A stretch of DNA of 64,000 nucleotides from Segetibacter koreensis DSM 18137 (GCF_000374045.1 NZ_KB893328.1:31389-95388); one strand, 5' to 3'. Numbered from the stretch's first letter, positions 9,922 through 19,337 are shown. The notes: generated by a model from the sequence alone, not told the origin. Numbers and translations: made by a program.

Positions 9922-10665
9922 ATGAATAATCCTCCTAAAATATATATTCTTTCGCCTCATTTTGATGATGCTGCATACGGCCTTACAATTACAATTTCAA
10001 AACTGCTTAACCGTAAAGTACCTGTTACTCTTATTAATTGTTTTACGATTACAAAATGGACAGCACTTCCCGTTACTGATAAGGATGTAAAATCGGTCAG
10101 CCTGCTGCGGGCCATGGAAGATGTTGAATATAATAAACTTTTTAATTCTGCTATCAAAATCATTAATCTCGACCTGCTTGATGCACCTTTAAGAAATGGA
10201 TATATTTTCCAGAATCAGCCATTTCAACAAAATGAACTGCAACTGGTAGACGAATTAGGGAAATTGTTGGAACAACATGTTGTTGGTGGAATATTACTTT
10301 GCCCGCTTGCTATTGGCAATCATATTGACCATGCTATCTGCCGCGAAGCGGTGATCAAACTGTACAAGAAGTTTAGTGTTATTTTTTTTGAAGACTTGCC
10401 CTATGCGCAAAGAATCGGTGAAGACCAGGTACGCCGGCACATTAAAGACCTGGAAGAAAAATTAGATGTAAAACTGAAAAGTTATACATGTGGTCTGCAA
10501 AACTGTACGATAGATAAAGGACACGCAATCAAGGTATATAAAAGCCAATTGAATGAGGAAATTCATTCGGAGATTCTTTCACGCATGAACGCAATGGAAG
10601 GTGAAAGGTTGTGGAGTGAAGATCTTGAGATCGAGAGGTGGGCAACGTTGTTAGAAAACGACTAG
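9922..10665 (+). CDS. PIG-L/LmbE-family N-deacetylase
   Basis: Zinc-dependent amidase family that removes acetyl groups from N-acetylglucosamine-type sugars (family knowledge). 247 residues. The metal motif reads SPHFDDAAYG at 11-20 (usual PHPDDE; the first His and both Asp are kept), and the third ligand is in GNHIDH at 132-137. No signal peptide, so cytoplasmic. It follows the carbamoyltransferase in the same direction, 125 bases away, with the palindrome between. Together they could tailor an amino-sugar metabolite. Substrate unknown. Confidence 0.85.
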   Translation: MNNPPKIYILSPHFDDAAYGLTITISKLLNRKVPVTLINCFTITKWTALPVTDKDVKSVSLLRAMEDVEYNKLFNSAIKIINLDLLDAPLRNGYIFQNQPFQQNELQLVDELGKLLEQHVVGGILLCPLAIGNHIDHAICREAVIKLYKKFSVIFFEDLPYAQRIGEDQVRRHIKDLEEKLDVKLKSYTCGLQNCTIDKGHAIKVYKSQLNEEIHSEILSRMNAMEGERLWSEDLEIERWATLLEND

Positions 10666-10855
10666 AGGCAGATTTGTTAATAATGATTATGGAATGAGTG
10701 GGAGAGGAGAGGCTACCAGATGACGATACGGTAATAGAGGAAATTCAAAAAGTATTTTGTAAATTTAAAGTGAAGGGAACTTAAGGTGTTACTATTTGTT
10801 GGAGTTGGATATTGATTTATATTGACTATAAGCCTTTCCTCTTTATCGTTAATAA

Positions 10856-11638
10856 ATGCAGCAACAAGTTATATCATACCAAATAGCTGATAATATTGAC
10901 GTAAAAACATTTAAAAATGTTTTTAAAGCTGAATTATATCATAGCGACCCAAGTGAGCTTTTTTATAAAATAGATACAGATCAATACGTTTATGTATTTA
11001 AGTATGGCGTGGTGTGCTTCTTGAATTGTGACCCTATTAAGATATCTGAATTTTTACTGCTGGTTTCAAATTATTGCAAAAACCCTTTTAGTGACAGCCT
11101 ATCCGAAGAGTACCAAATTAAAACCAATGGAAATGAGAACAAAATCGCTTATAAGTATATAGAGATTATAGGCTCAGATATAGAAGTTTTACGTTTGATC
11201 ATGTTGAATGTTTCCCAATCGGTGGCCCTCGATTATTATTCCGAAGAAACGACCAAGCTTTTGGAAGAAACCAATTTTCATACTCAGATATTAGCCACAA
11301 AGGGCAGGTTGGGCATAAGAGGATTGCGTCTGAAAAAATACATCGGAACATCGCTGTTGTTGAAGAACCGCATTGCTGAGAACTTGTACATATTCGACTC
11401 GCCTCCCGAGACATGGGAGGACGAAAATCTGAACAAAATTGATCTTGACCTGAAGCGCATGTTTGACTTGCAGGAACGGTCAAGAAACATTCATGATGGA
11501 TTAAATATTATAAAAGACAACCTGGAACTTTTCAGGGCGCTTTTGCAATCCCGCCATAGCAACATTCTTGAGTGGATTGTTATTATTTTAATACTTGTAG
11601 AGGTACTGAATTTATTTGTTGAAAAATTATTGCATTAA
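10856..11638 (+). CDS. RMD1/YagE family (DUF155) membrane-anchored protein
   Basis: 260 residues. Matches the DUF155 pattern: an N-terminal mixed domain with YVFKYGVVCFLN, then the hallmark DVEVLRL-like block (SDIEVLRLIMLNVSQSVAL), a long helical region with GRLGIRGLRLKKYIG, and PPETWEDENL followed by an amphipathic helix with RSRNIHDGLNIIKDNLELF. A single hydrophobic segment (WIVIILILVEVLNLF) ends the protein, so it is tail-anchored. Relatives include yeast RMD1 and human RMND1, linked to mitochondrial translation; the bacterial role is unknown. Leader of about 190 bases upstream without a gene. Confidence 0.85.
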   Translation: MQQQVISYQIADNIDVKTFKNVFKAELYHSDPSELFYKIDTDQYVYVFKYGVVCFLNCDPIKISEFLLLVSNYCKNPFSDSLSEEYQIKTNGNENKIAYKYIEIIGSDIEVLRLIMLNVSQSVALDYYSEETTKLLEETNFHTQILATKGRLGIRGLRLKKYIGTSLLLKNRIAENLYIFDSPPETWEDENLNKIDLDLKRMFDLQERSRNIHDGLNIIKDNLELFRALLQSRHSNILEWIVIILILVEVLNLFVEKLLH

Positions 11639-11686
11639 ACTTTACCGGTGATAGCATAAATAAAAACAGCAGCAAAAACAATTGCC

Positions 11687-12580
11687 CTACAGGTTAAGTG
11701 CAGTTCGAAATGTATTGCAATGAGCCTCCAGTATATGTCTTATATCAGTCGAATATCCTCCGCCCATACACACTACACAGGGTATGGAATGTTTTTTAAT
11801 GAGAGAAAGCACTATTTCATCTCTTTGTTTGCAACCTTGTATAGTTACTTTCAGTTTTCCAAATTTGTCTGTTTCAAGAATATCAACACCTGATTGAAAA
11901 AAACAAAAATCAGGCTTTACGTGTCCAAAAAGTTTAGATAAAGTGTCTGATAAAATACTGAGGTAAGCGGCATCATTAATTCCATCAGCGAGCGGAATGT
12001 CAAGGTCAGATTTTTCTTTGTGAAAGGGATAATTGTGCCGGCCGTGCATGCTGAAAGTAAAAACGCCAGGTTCATTTTCAAAAAGCTTTGCAGTGCCATT
12101 TCCCTGGTGCACATCAAGGTCAACTACTATTATCTTTTTAGCAAGTTTTTTACGCAAAAGATAATTTGCCGCTACTGCCTGGTCATTCAGCAAACAAAAT
12201 CCCTCTCCGCGGTCAGCAAAAGCATGGTGAGTGCCACCTGCCACATTTAAAGCTATACCGCTTTCAAATGCCCAATGACAACAATCGATTGTTCCCTGCG
12301 TAATAATTAGCTCCCTTAAAGTGAGCCCGGGAGATTGCGGAAAGCCAATTTTTCTTTGCTCAGATGCAGAAAGTGTTTGATGTAATAATTTGTCCAGGTA
12401 TCCTTTTTCATGAGTCCATAATATAATCTCCTCGGTACAAGTCTGTGGAGTTATGAGATTTTCATTAGTAATGGTTCCTTCATGAAGTAACTGTTCCGGA
12501 ATTAGTTCGTATTTAAGCATAGGAAACCGGTGCCCCTCAGGTAAAGGGTGAGCATATATTGGTGAGTAAGCTATTTTTAT
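11687..12580 (-). CDS. Histone-deacetylase-like (AcuC/HDAC class IV-type) protein with non-ATG start
   Basis: Zinc amidohydrolase of the arginase/deacetylase fold. Seen: GGTHHAFADRGEGFC (His pair at 118-119), DLDVHQGNGT (Asp156/His158 ligands), SGVDILETD (Asp233) and GGGYSTD. The first in-frame ATG (12520) would cut off a strongly conserved N-terminus: the codons before it read IAYSPIYAHPLPEGHRFP, then Met. These 20 codons are open back to 12580 but contain no ATG, GTG or TTG; an ATA at 12578-12580, followed by AAA ATA GCT, is where an ATG is expected. So the start codon is mutated or unusual. In bacteria this family acts on small acetyl compounds or acetyl-lysine. Confidence 0.88.
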   Translation of the reverse strand: MKIAYSPIYAHPLPEGHRFPMLKYELIPEQLLHEGTITNENLITPQTCTEEIILWTHEKGYLDKLLHQTLSASEQRKIGFPQSPGLTLRELIITQGTIDCCHWAFESGIALNVAGGTHHAFADRGEGFCLLNDQAVAANYLLRKKLAKKIIVVDLDVHQGNGTAKLFENEPGVFTFSMHGRHNYPFHKEKSDLDIPLADGINDAAYLSILSDTLSKLFGHVKPDFCFFQSGVDILETDKFGKLKVTIQGCKQRDEIVLSLIKKHSIPCVVCMGGGYSTDIRHILEAHCNTFRTALNL

Positions 12581-12825
12581 TGAACTGTTAATTATTGAAC
12601 TGTTAAAAGGTTATTGAATGGATTATTAGATTTTCGTCGTTTTTTGTTTATTAGCAATTGATTGTAAAGAGTTGTTTAATGATTTTATTGTTAATAAAGG
12701 ATCTGCTCCATTAAGTTCTGACAGTACAAGAGTGCGACGCAACAGAAGCATAACAGATGATTCTCTGCTGGCTAACCAAATCCTCCTCCTGTCTTCTTCA
12801 AATATCGATGATATAAATAATTGCT
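12581..12825. other. Intergenic region with a short tandem repeat and a dispersed repeat
   Basis: Bases 12578-12603 hold two copies of TTGAACTGTTAA-type sequence, directly upstream of the HDAC-like gene. Around 12725-12740 is the segment GTACAAGAGTGCGACGCAAC, which recurs on the opposite strand at about 46323-46342 (see findings). No gene. Confidence 0.45.
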
Positions 12826-13509
12826 CTATATTTTAATAACAGCTGCGTTCTGGCTTTTTAATGGATTTGCTGGTATAATTGCAAAAACATTATCAGATGA
12901 TTTTGGTTCAATGGATGCTCCGCCGGTAAACTTCGAAAATGCAGGAAGAACCGCGAAACTGTCAGTAAAATAATAACAGGGCAAAGAAAGACTTTGTTTT
13001 GCAAGGCCTTTGAGCAACACGCAGGGATGTATGTGACCGCTAAAGTAATAATTGATTTGAGGAGAAGGGGTACATGCATCGCTGATATCGTGAACAAAAC
13101 AGAAGTTGGCAACATGTAAATGATTATCTGAAACTGAAATGTTTGCTTCGGAATACCATTCATTTTTTAAAATATCATGATTGCCCTTAACAAGTTGTAT
13201 GTGAAGATGGCTGAAGTCGTTGCGCCATTTTTTAAAAAAGTCAAGTTCTTTGTTGACAACGCTATGAAAAAGGTCGCCGACAACAATTAATTGTTGTGGT
13301 TTGTACAACTGCAACTGATTTACCAGCCGCTGCATATCTTCTTTGTAAACGCTTTGAGGAACAGCAATCCCTGATTTACGAAAATGACCCGTTTTTCCAA
13401 AATGAAGATCTGAAATAATGAGTGATTTTTGCTCCTCCCAATATATACAACGGTCAGCAGAAAGCCACAATGTTTGCTGATTTAAAATAAACCTCTCAAA
13501 TGCCTGCAA
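12826..13509 (-). CDS. Metallophosphoesterase, ligase-associated PdeM-like
   Basis: 227 residues with a complete calcineurin-type set: SDLHFGKTGHFRKSG, GDLFHS, KGNHD and SGHIHPC. The SDLHFGKTGHFRKSGIAVP block is typical of PdeM, a DNA-end phosphoesterase usually encoded with a ligase and a helicase in a repair operon; those partners are not nearby. The frame begins right after a TAA at 13510-13512 and its only usable start is TTG at 13509, giving MQAFERFIL. That fits the family N-terminus, so a TTG start is accepted. Confidence 0.85.
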   Translation of the reverse strand: MQAFERFILNQQTLWLSADRCIYWEEQKSLIISDLHFGKTGHFRKSGIAVPQSVYKEDMQRLVNQLQLYKPQQLIVVGDLFHSVVNKELDFFKKWRNDFSHLHIQLVKGNHDILKNEWYSEANISVSDNHLHVANFCFVHDISDACTPSPQINYYFSGHIHPCVLLKGLAKQSLSLPCYYFTDSFAVLPAFSKFTGGASIEPKSSDNVFAIIPANPLKSQNAAVIKI

Positions 13510-13691
13510 TTATTTTCAATTTAAAGAACGGCAAAGATAGGGTAGGAATCAAGGTTATCAGGGGCAGAAAAATTTGATTTTTTTTAAAGGAAGAACTAGC
13601 TAACATACGACAATCGCGCAGAAAAGCGTAAATTTTATTCCGTCTATATGCTTATCTGTTTCAGTTACAAGCGGGCAGCTTAATTTTGAAT

Positions 13692-15071
13692 ATGAACTGG
13701 GAGACAATTTTTACAACACAAAGGGTAGGACAGGAAAAAGAATCAGCAGGTCCGCGCTCAGGTTTTCAGCGCGATTTTGACAGGTTAATATTTTCTTCTT
13801 CTTTCAGAAGGCTTCAAAATAAAACACAGGTATTTCCGCTGCCGGGCAGCACTTTTGTACATAACCGGCTTACTCACTCTCTTGAAGTAGCAAGCGTAGG
13901 CCGATCGCTCGGTAGCATGGCAGGCGAAAAGATCAGCCGTGAGATTGGCGATAAAAATGGAGACAGTTATGAGTTTTATAAGTATGAATTGGCAAATGTG
14001 ATAGCGGCTGGCTGTCTGGCCCATGATATCGGGAATCCGGCATTCGGTCATTCGGGCGAAAAAGCCATTTCAGCATATTTTAATGATAATGCTCACGCTA
14101 CTATTGACGGCACGGAACTTCAGTCCTTTTTTAATGAAAAGGAGTGGGCAGATATCTCGAATTTTGAAGGTAATGCCAATGCAATACGCATTCTTACACA
14201 TACTTTTAAAGGCAGACTTGTGGGTGGATTAGGGTTAACATATACAACTATTGCCTCCATTTTAAAATATCCATGTGAAGCAACAGCTATTGATAAAAAG
14301 TTTAAGCATCGAAAAAAGTATGGTTTTTTTCAATCTGAGATAAATGCTGTTCACGCAATAGCCGGAAAGTTGGGTATGCAGCGAGAGGATTCTGACACAG
14401 TAATTTATCAAAGACATCCGTTTGTGTATCTTGTAGAAGCAGCAGATGATATTTGTTACAGCATAATTGATATGGAAGATGCAAACAGGCTTGGCATACT
14501 TTCTCACGAGGTAGTGAAGGATTCTTTTATGCATGTTATTAAATGTCTTGATGCAAGCAAGAAAGAAGAAAACCGCACGTTGGAAATCTATAAGAAAATA
14601 GGTGATATGAATGAGAAGATAAGTTATCTACGTGCAAAAGCGATTAACCTGTTGACAATGCGGGCAGCAGAAGTATTTTGTGATAACAGGCAAAAAATAT
14701 TAGAAGGAACTTTTAATGACACTTTGGTTGATAACATTGAAGGCAGTTGTGGGGCCTTATCGGAGTTAATGAAAATATCGAACGAAAAGATCTATAATCA
14801 TGATACTGTTCTTGAAATTGAAATAGCAGGTTACAACGTTATGGGGGAACTTCTCAGCCTTTTTGTGCCTGCATTACTTAGGAAGAGGCCCGGTCATAAA
14901 GACGAGAAAATTTTGAAGTTATTTCCGCTGCAGTTTACCGAATTTAGGGAAGCAGAATCGGCTTATAAAAAAGTTCTCAACGCTTTTGACCTGATATCTG
15001 GTATGACGGATTTGTATGCCACGGAAATGTACAGAAAGCTAAAAGGTGTTGAAATACCTCAACACCGGTAA
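13692..15071 (+). CDS. dgt: Deoxyguanosinetriphosphate triphosphohydrolase (dGTPase)
   Basis: Hydrolyses dGTP to deoxyguanosine and triphosphate; cytoplasmic nucleotide-pool control. 459 residues from the ATG at 13692 (a TTG two codons upstream also opens the frame). HD-domain residues are clear: His62 in HNRLTHSLEV, and His111/Asp112 in AHDIGNPAFGHSGE. The block GNANAIRILTH and the nucleotide-binding DIEGS-like stretch are also typical. Divergent from the PdeM-like gene; the 180-base gap holds both promoters. Confidence 0.93.
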   Translation: MNWETIFTTQRVGQEKESAGPRSGFQRDFDRLIFSSSFRRLQNKTQVFPLPGSTFVHNRLTHSLEVASVGRSLGSMAGEKISREIGDKNGDSYEFYKYELANVIAAGCLAHDIGNPAFGHSGEKAISAYFNDNAHATIDGTELQSFFNEKEWADISNFEGNANAIRILTHTFKGRLVGGLGLTYTTIASILKYPCEATAIDKKFKHRKKYGFFQSEINAVHAIAGKLGMQREDSDTVIYQRHPFVYLVEAADDICYSIIDMEDANRLGILSHEVVKDSFMHVIKCLDASKKEENRTLEIYKKIGDMNEKISYLRAKAINLLTMRAAEVFCDNRQKILEGTFNDTLVDNIEGSCGALSELMKISNEKIYNHDTVLEIEIAGYNVMGELLSLFVPALLRKRPGHKDEKILKLFPLQFTEFREAESAYKKVLNAFDLISGMTDLYATEMYRKLKGVEIPQHR

Positions 15072-15106
15072 CGATTTTCGTAACTTAAACAATAGAAATT
15101 GTAAAA

Positions 15107-15397
15107 CTATTCACCTCTCAGTTTTGCTTCTTCCGGATCGGGCAGGCTTCCGTTATGGCTTTCCTTTGCTCGTACATGCACAAGATCATCGAGGTCTTGT
15201 TCTTCATCTTGCTTATAGGCGGTACTCATATTGATTTTTGAAGATTCGTCTTCCTCCGGAGTTTTTAATGTGCCCTCCGCCGCTGTGCTTTTGTTTACGT
15301 TTTCCTCATTAACCGGTTTGTTTTGTTCCAGGTTTTTCTGCTGCATGTCTTTTTCAAGGTCGTTATTGCTCATTTCTGCCGGATTGTTATTGTCCAT
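15107..15397 (-). CDS. Small acidic disordered protein
   Basis: 96 residues, very hydrophilic and acidic (many E, D, N, K, S), no cysteine, no signal peptide or membrane segment. Family not recognised. Convergent with dgt and followed on the same strand by pncB upstream. Composition resembles the other small charged proteins in this window, but sequence is not obviously related. Could be a stress-type hydrophilin (inference). Confidence 0.55.
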   Translation of the reverse strand: MDNNNPAEMSNNDLEKDMQQKNLEQNKPVNEENVNKSTAAEGTLKTPEEDESSKINMSTAYKQDEEQDLDDLVHVRAKESHNGSLPDPEEAKLRGE

Positions 15398-15458
15398 CTT
15401 TATAATTTTAAAATGTATTTATTGTAGATAAAGGCTAAATAATTATGCCGCCGTGTTG

Positions 15459-16643
15459 CTACTCAGGAATATTTAGAATCGTCTTCGCTAAATGTATCAT
15501 TTTTTCATCTCCCGTGTATTTCCCTTTTTCATCAGATAACTTTACTACCGGTATCCATTCATCTCCTTCCGGAAAAGCCTCAACCATTTTTATTACAATA
15601 TTCATAGGTTGCAGCCCGACATCATTTGTAAGATTAGTACCTATGCCAAAAGACATACCTATTTTGCCACGGCAATAATCTGCAATACGTGCTACCTTAT
15701 CATAGTTAAGAGCATCTGAAAAAATAATTGTTTTTGACAATGGATCGATTCCCAGTTTCTGGTAATGTTTTATTGTTTGTTCAGCAAATTCAATAGCATC
15801 TCCACTATCGTGTCTTACACCATCAAATAATTTTGCAAACTTTTTATCAAACTGCTTGTAAAATACTTTGGTGGTGTAAGTGTCTGTCAAGGCAATTCCA
15901 AGGTCACCTTCATATACTTCGGTCCAGTGCTCAAGACCAAGCGAGTTAGCCATTTTAAAACCATATTGTGCAGCATGAAACATAAACCACTCGTGTGCAT
16001 GAGTGCCAATAGGTTTAACATCATTCGTCATGGCGAGATGTACATTACTTGAGCCTACAAACGAATTTTCTCCGTATTCTTTTAAAGCTTGCACAACCAG
16101 TTGATGCACTTTGTAGGAATGTCTTCTTCGGGTTCCAAACTCTGCTACTGTGACACCCAGTTCAGCATACTTTTTTATCTTTTCTTTTGTAATCTGTATA
16201 ACCTCTTTATCATTGTTTCGCAATTGCCCCTTCATCCCGTAAAACAGTTCTGACACAAGTGATAAAAGTGGAATTTCCCACAAAATTGTTCTGTACCAAT
16301 AGCCTTCTATCGAAATGCTTAACCGTTCTCCATCCTGCTCAATGCTTACTTCATCGGGGTTGTAGCAGTAACCCTGTAAAAAATCAAGATAAGTTGGCGC
16401 AAGATAAGGGCATGTTATTCTAAGGTATTCCTTTTCTTCGATGGTCAATTTCAACTTACACATTGCCTCGACAGATTGTCGCAGCGCTTCTGCAAACCCA
16501 GGTGGAAACGCGTCTTTTCCACGGTTAATAAATTTATAACGTGCTTTTGCTTTAGGAAATAAACGTATTACAGCATGCTGCATTGTAAACTTGTAAAAAT
16601 CATTATCGAGCAGCGAAGAAAATTGCACAAAGCCTTTATCCAT
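15459..16643 (-). CDS. pncB: Nicotinate phosphoribosyltransferase
   Basis: Makes nicotinate mononucleotide from nicotinate, PRPP and ATP in the Preiss-Handler NAD salvage route. 394 residues, family length. Seen: DNDFYKFTMQHAV at the N-terminus, EFGTRRRHSY, GSSNVHLA, PIGTHAHEW (phosphohistidine region), DGVRHDSGD and the phosphate-binding FGIGTNLTND. ATG at 16643 fits the family start. The gene lies 60 bases upstream of the small acidic protein on the same strand, so both may be one transcript. Confidence 0.95.
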   Translation of the reverse strand: MDKGFVQFSSLLDNDFYKFTMQHAVIRLFPKAKARYKFINRGKDAFPPGFAEALRQSVEAMCKLKLTIEEKEYLRITCPYLAPTYLDFLQGYCYNPDEVSIEQDGERLSISIEGYWYRTILWEIPLLSLVSELFYGMKGQLRNNDKEVIQITKEKIKKYAELGVTVAEFGTRRRHSYKVHQLVVQALKEYGENSFVGSSNVHLAMTNDVKPIGTHAHEWFMFHAAQYGFKMANSLGLEHWTEVYEGDLGIALTDTYTTKVFYKQFDKKFAKLFDGVRHDSGDAIEFAEQTIKHYQKLGIDPLSKTIIFSDALNYDKVARIADYCRGKIGMSFGIGTNLTNDVGLQPMNIVIKMVEAFPEGDEWIPVVKLSDEKGKYTGDEKMIHLAKTILNIPE

Positions 16644-16903
16644 ATTATTATTTCAATGTTGCTATGCAATTTATATGCTATCATTTTAATTCGGCGATAA
16701 ATAGAATTGTCTTTTTAAAAACGATAAGTATCAGTAACGATTTTTTTATATGAATTTAAAAAACAAACGTTTCGTGCTTCTAACTTAATTGTAGAAGCTA
16801 ATTGGACAAAGTTGAAGAGCCTTAAAGATTTTGAATAAAAAACTAAATAATATCTTTTTATTGTTTAAATACTTTCAATAGAAGCCGGTATTGGCAGATA
16901 TGT

Positions 16904-17263
16904 TTATTTAATAAGTCTTATATTAAAGGGGTATTTATACAATTTTCCTTCACTCGCCTTTATTGTAGCAATTATAACCAAAACAAGCGCTGCAATACCA
17001 ACTATCCATGCTACCAACATTCCTATAATGGTAATTAAAAGTCCAATTACAATTATCATGACAGTAATCTGGAAATTTAGAGACTCTTTTGCATGAAATG
17101 TTACAAATTTTGATTCGTCTTTTTTTAGAAGATAAATGATCAATGGTGCAAGTATTGGCGCTACTAGTGTTAAGATGTGGGACAATATGGCTAATGTTTT
17201 TTCATCACTTGTAGGTATATAATCCGGTTGAATACCTTCCCCCAGGTAAGTATCATTTTCCAT
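16904..17263 (-). CDS. DUF4870 small membrane protein
   Basis: 119 residues. Cytoplasmic start with TSDEKTLAILSHI, first membrane segment around 28-46, the conserved FHAKESLNFQI stretch near 75-85, then two more membrane segments and a short tail ending FNIRLIK. This is the Tic20-like DUF4870 pattern; no biochemical function is known. Alone between pncB (240 bases away) and a divergent secreted protein. Confidence 0.85.
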   Translation of the reverse strand: MENDTYLGEGIQPDYIPTSDEKTLAILSHILTLVAPILAPLIIYLLKKDESKFVTFHAKESLNFQITVMIIVIGLLITIIGMLVAWIVGIAALVLVIIATIKASEGKLYKYPFNIRLIK

Positions 17264-17540
17264 AAAGATTATTTTATTCTTTAAAGTAACTCAATACTTT
17301 TTATATTTCATAACTTTTGAGACGCTATTAATATAAAAGCGCTCTTTTTATATACATTTTATTTAATACACGTGTTCCTGGCAGTATTTTGTAATAAAAT
17401 CATTCACTACATGTTCATTTTCGAACACTTTCTATTCAATACTTTTAAGTAACTAATTGGTAATCAGCAATAAAAGGAATTGGCATCATTATACATTATA
17501 TCTTCTAAATAGAACGAATAAAACTAAAAAATAGAAAATC

Positions 17541-17981
17541 ATGAAAAAGTTAGTAACCTCTGCCGTGCTTACTTTGTTAATTGCTGCATCTTCATTTGCC
17601 GCTGGTGAGAACAAAGTAAATTCTAAAGCTGCAAGCAATTTCTTGCTCGAATTTAAAGATGCAAAAAATGTAAACTGGAAATCCACAGAAAATTATGTAA
17701 AAGTTTCTTTTATTTTAAATGATAAGAACATGGATGCCTTTTATGACCTTGATGGGAACAAGATAGCGACCAGTAGCAATATTGCAATGGATAAGCTGCC
17801 CACCAGTGCAAAAAGGGCATTTGCAAAAAAGTTTGCAGATTATACCTTTAAAGAAGCAATTCAATTCGATGGGGTAGAAGATACTGCTTATTATATATCG
17901 GCGGAAAATGAAGCACAATCACTACTTTTAAAAGTATCAGCCGAAGGTTTTGTTTCAGTTTTAAAAAATGTAAGAAAGTAA
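17541..17981 (+). CDS. Secreted PepSY-like protein
   Basis: 146 residues with a clean signal peptide (MKKLVTSAVLTLLIAASSFA). The mature part has the pattern FLLEFKDAKNVNWK, then DKNMDAFYDLDGNKIATS and a C-terminal half ending VSVLKNV, as in the Bacteroidota PepSY-like (BLIP-like) periplasmic proteins. Function unknown; such proteins are often small and abundant. Upstream, TTGG and TATCTTC are about 16 bases apart and could be a Bacteroidota-type promoter (weak). A clear terminator follows. Confidence 0.75.
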   Translation: MKKLVTSAVLTLLIAASSFAAGENKVNSKAASNFLLEFKDAKNVNWKSTENYVKVSFILNDKNMDAFYDLDGNKIATSSNIAMDKLPTSAKRAFAKKFADYTFKEAIQFDGVEDTAYYISAENEAQSLLLKVSAEGFVSVLKNVRK

Positions 17982-17995
17982 ACAAATTCATATTG

Positions 17996-18026
17996 AAAAG
18001 GCTGTTCGTTTATGAGCAGCCTTTTT
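17996..18026 (+). terminator. Rho-independent terminator
   Basis: Arms AAAAGGCTGTTC (17996-18007) and GAGCAGCCTTTT (18014-18025) pair with one G-T wobble and a 6-base loop, ending in a T run, 15 bases after the PepSY-like stop. Confidence 0.85.
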
Positions 18027-18107
18027 AACTAAACAAATGAGGCTCCTGACAATAGAAGTTTACTTCGTTTCCGGGTGATTTGTAAGTGATCTGGAGCTCA
18101 ACTATCA

Positions 18108-19337
18108 CTAATCCAACACAAATTGTCCTTCTTGATAAATCACTTTTTGAGTATTGTCACACAGCGTGGCAGTAACAGTTCTATTACTGGTGCTTATAAT
18201 GTCTGTATGCACTTTTGGGCAACTGTTATAACCCATACTGGCCCACTGATCATCAGTTACAGAGGACATATCTCCGGTAAAAGTATCTTTATAGGCATTA
18301 CCTAGTGCTATATGAGTGTTCCCGTATGCACCACCCATATTTTCATCGAATAGGGTAGTAGCCATAAATTTTGTAATGCGTGAATGACGTTTGTCTGTCA
18401 ACGAAAATTCTCCGACCTTGTCGGCATTCTCCTGGGCTATCATCTCTTTTAATGCATCCTCGTTCTCTGTTGCAGAGGATGTTACTACGATCCCGTTCTC
18501 AAATTGTAGTGACACCCCCGATATACGTTTGCCCGAATAATACAACGGCTGGTTGAAATGGATAGAGCCATTCGTGCCCCTCCAGTCAGGGGATGTAAAA
18601 ATCTCAAAGCTAGGGATATTCTTTCCTCCTCCACTAAGCCACTTTCGGTGCTGACCTATCTGCACTTCCAAGTCAACATCTTCACACTTGATGTGTAGCT
18701 TTTCAATTTTTAAAGCATCCAGCTTATCTTTTATGTCCTCGATCTCTTTTTGTACAGTCTTCCATTTCATCACGGGGTCATCTTCCTGCAAGTAACAAGC
18801 TTCTATAATTTGCTCCCAGTATTCCTCCAAGGTTAGTCCTGCTTCATCAGCCATCGATTGAGTGCCATAAAGGCAAAGTGACCATGATAACTTTCCAGCC
18901 TGCTCCTTTTCCTCCCGCATTTTCATATACGGAGCTCTTGCACTGTTCATCATGCTGATCTTTGATGAGGGCAATCCTTCCAAATAGTGAATGTCGGGCT
19001 CCGAAATAATAAAGAGTAAATGATCTGACGAATCTACTATCCCCTGCCAGTAAGGTTTAGCAAAAAAAGAAATTTGCTCATCGGCACCATTTTGTAGCAG
19101 AAAGCGGGGAAGACTGTTATCCCTGGTATTGTTGGGTAAATAGTTAGTAATAACGTTTCCGCCTGCTGTATATATCTCTTTTGCAATAGCCGTAAATAAG
19201 TCCCTGGTACATTCTTGCCCAACCAAAAAAACGGTATCGCCCTTATTAATACCATGACCGTTATTTAACGCATATCGTACCATAACCTGGGCATATTTTT
19301 TCAGTAAAGTTTCATCAAGCTTCATGATAGTGATCAT
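18108..19337 (-). CDS. M29-family aminopeptidase (AmpS/aminopeptidase T type)
   Basis: 409 residues. The family's metal ligands are visible: Glu in IPSFEIFTSPDWRGTNG, Glu in KVGEFSLTDKRHSRI, His in GAYGNTHIALGNAY and the HTD motif in CPKVHTDII. The N-terminal nucleotide-fold-like domain (INKGDTVFLVGQE) is also typical. Cytoplasmic, broad-specificity metallo-aminopeptidase. Two starts are possible: ATG at 19337 (MITIMKLDE) or ATG at 19325 (MKLDETLLKKYAQVMVRYAL); the second fits relatives slightly better. Confidence 0.9.
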   Translation of the reverse strand: MITIMKLDETLLKKYAQVMVRYALNNGHGINKGDTVFLVGQECTRDLFTAIAKEIYTAGGNVITNYLPNNTRDNSLPRFLLQNGADEQISFFAKPYWQGIVDSSDHLLFIISEPDIHYLEGLPSSKISMMNSARAPYMKMREEKEQAGKLSWSLCLYGTQSMADEAGLTLEEYWEQIIEACYLQEDDPVMKWKTVQKEIEDIKDKLDALKIEKLHIKCEDVDLEVQIGQHRKWLSGGGKNIPSFEIFTSPDWRGTNGSIHFNQPLYYSGKRISGVSLQFENGIVVTSSATENEDALKEMIAQENADKVGEFSLTDKRHSRITKFMATTLFDENMGGAYGNTHIALGNAYKDTFTGDMSSVTDDQWASMGYNSCPKVHTDIISTSNRTVTATLCDNTQKVIYQEGQFVLD

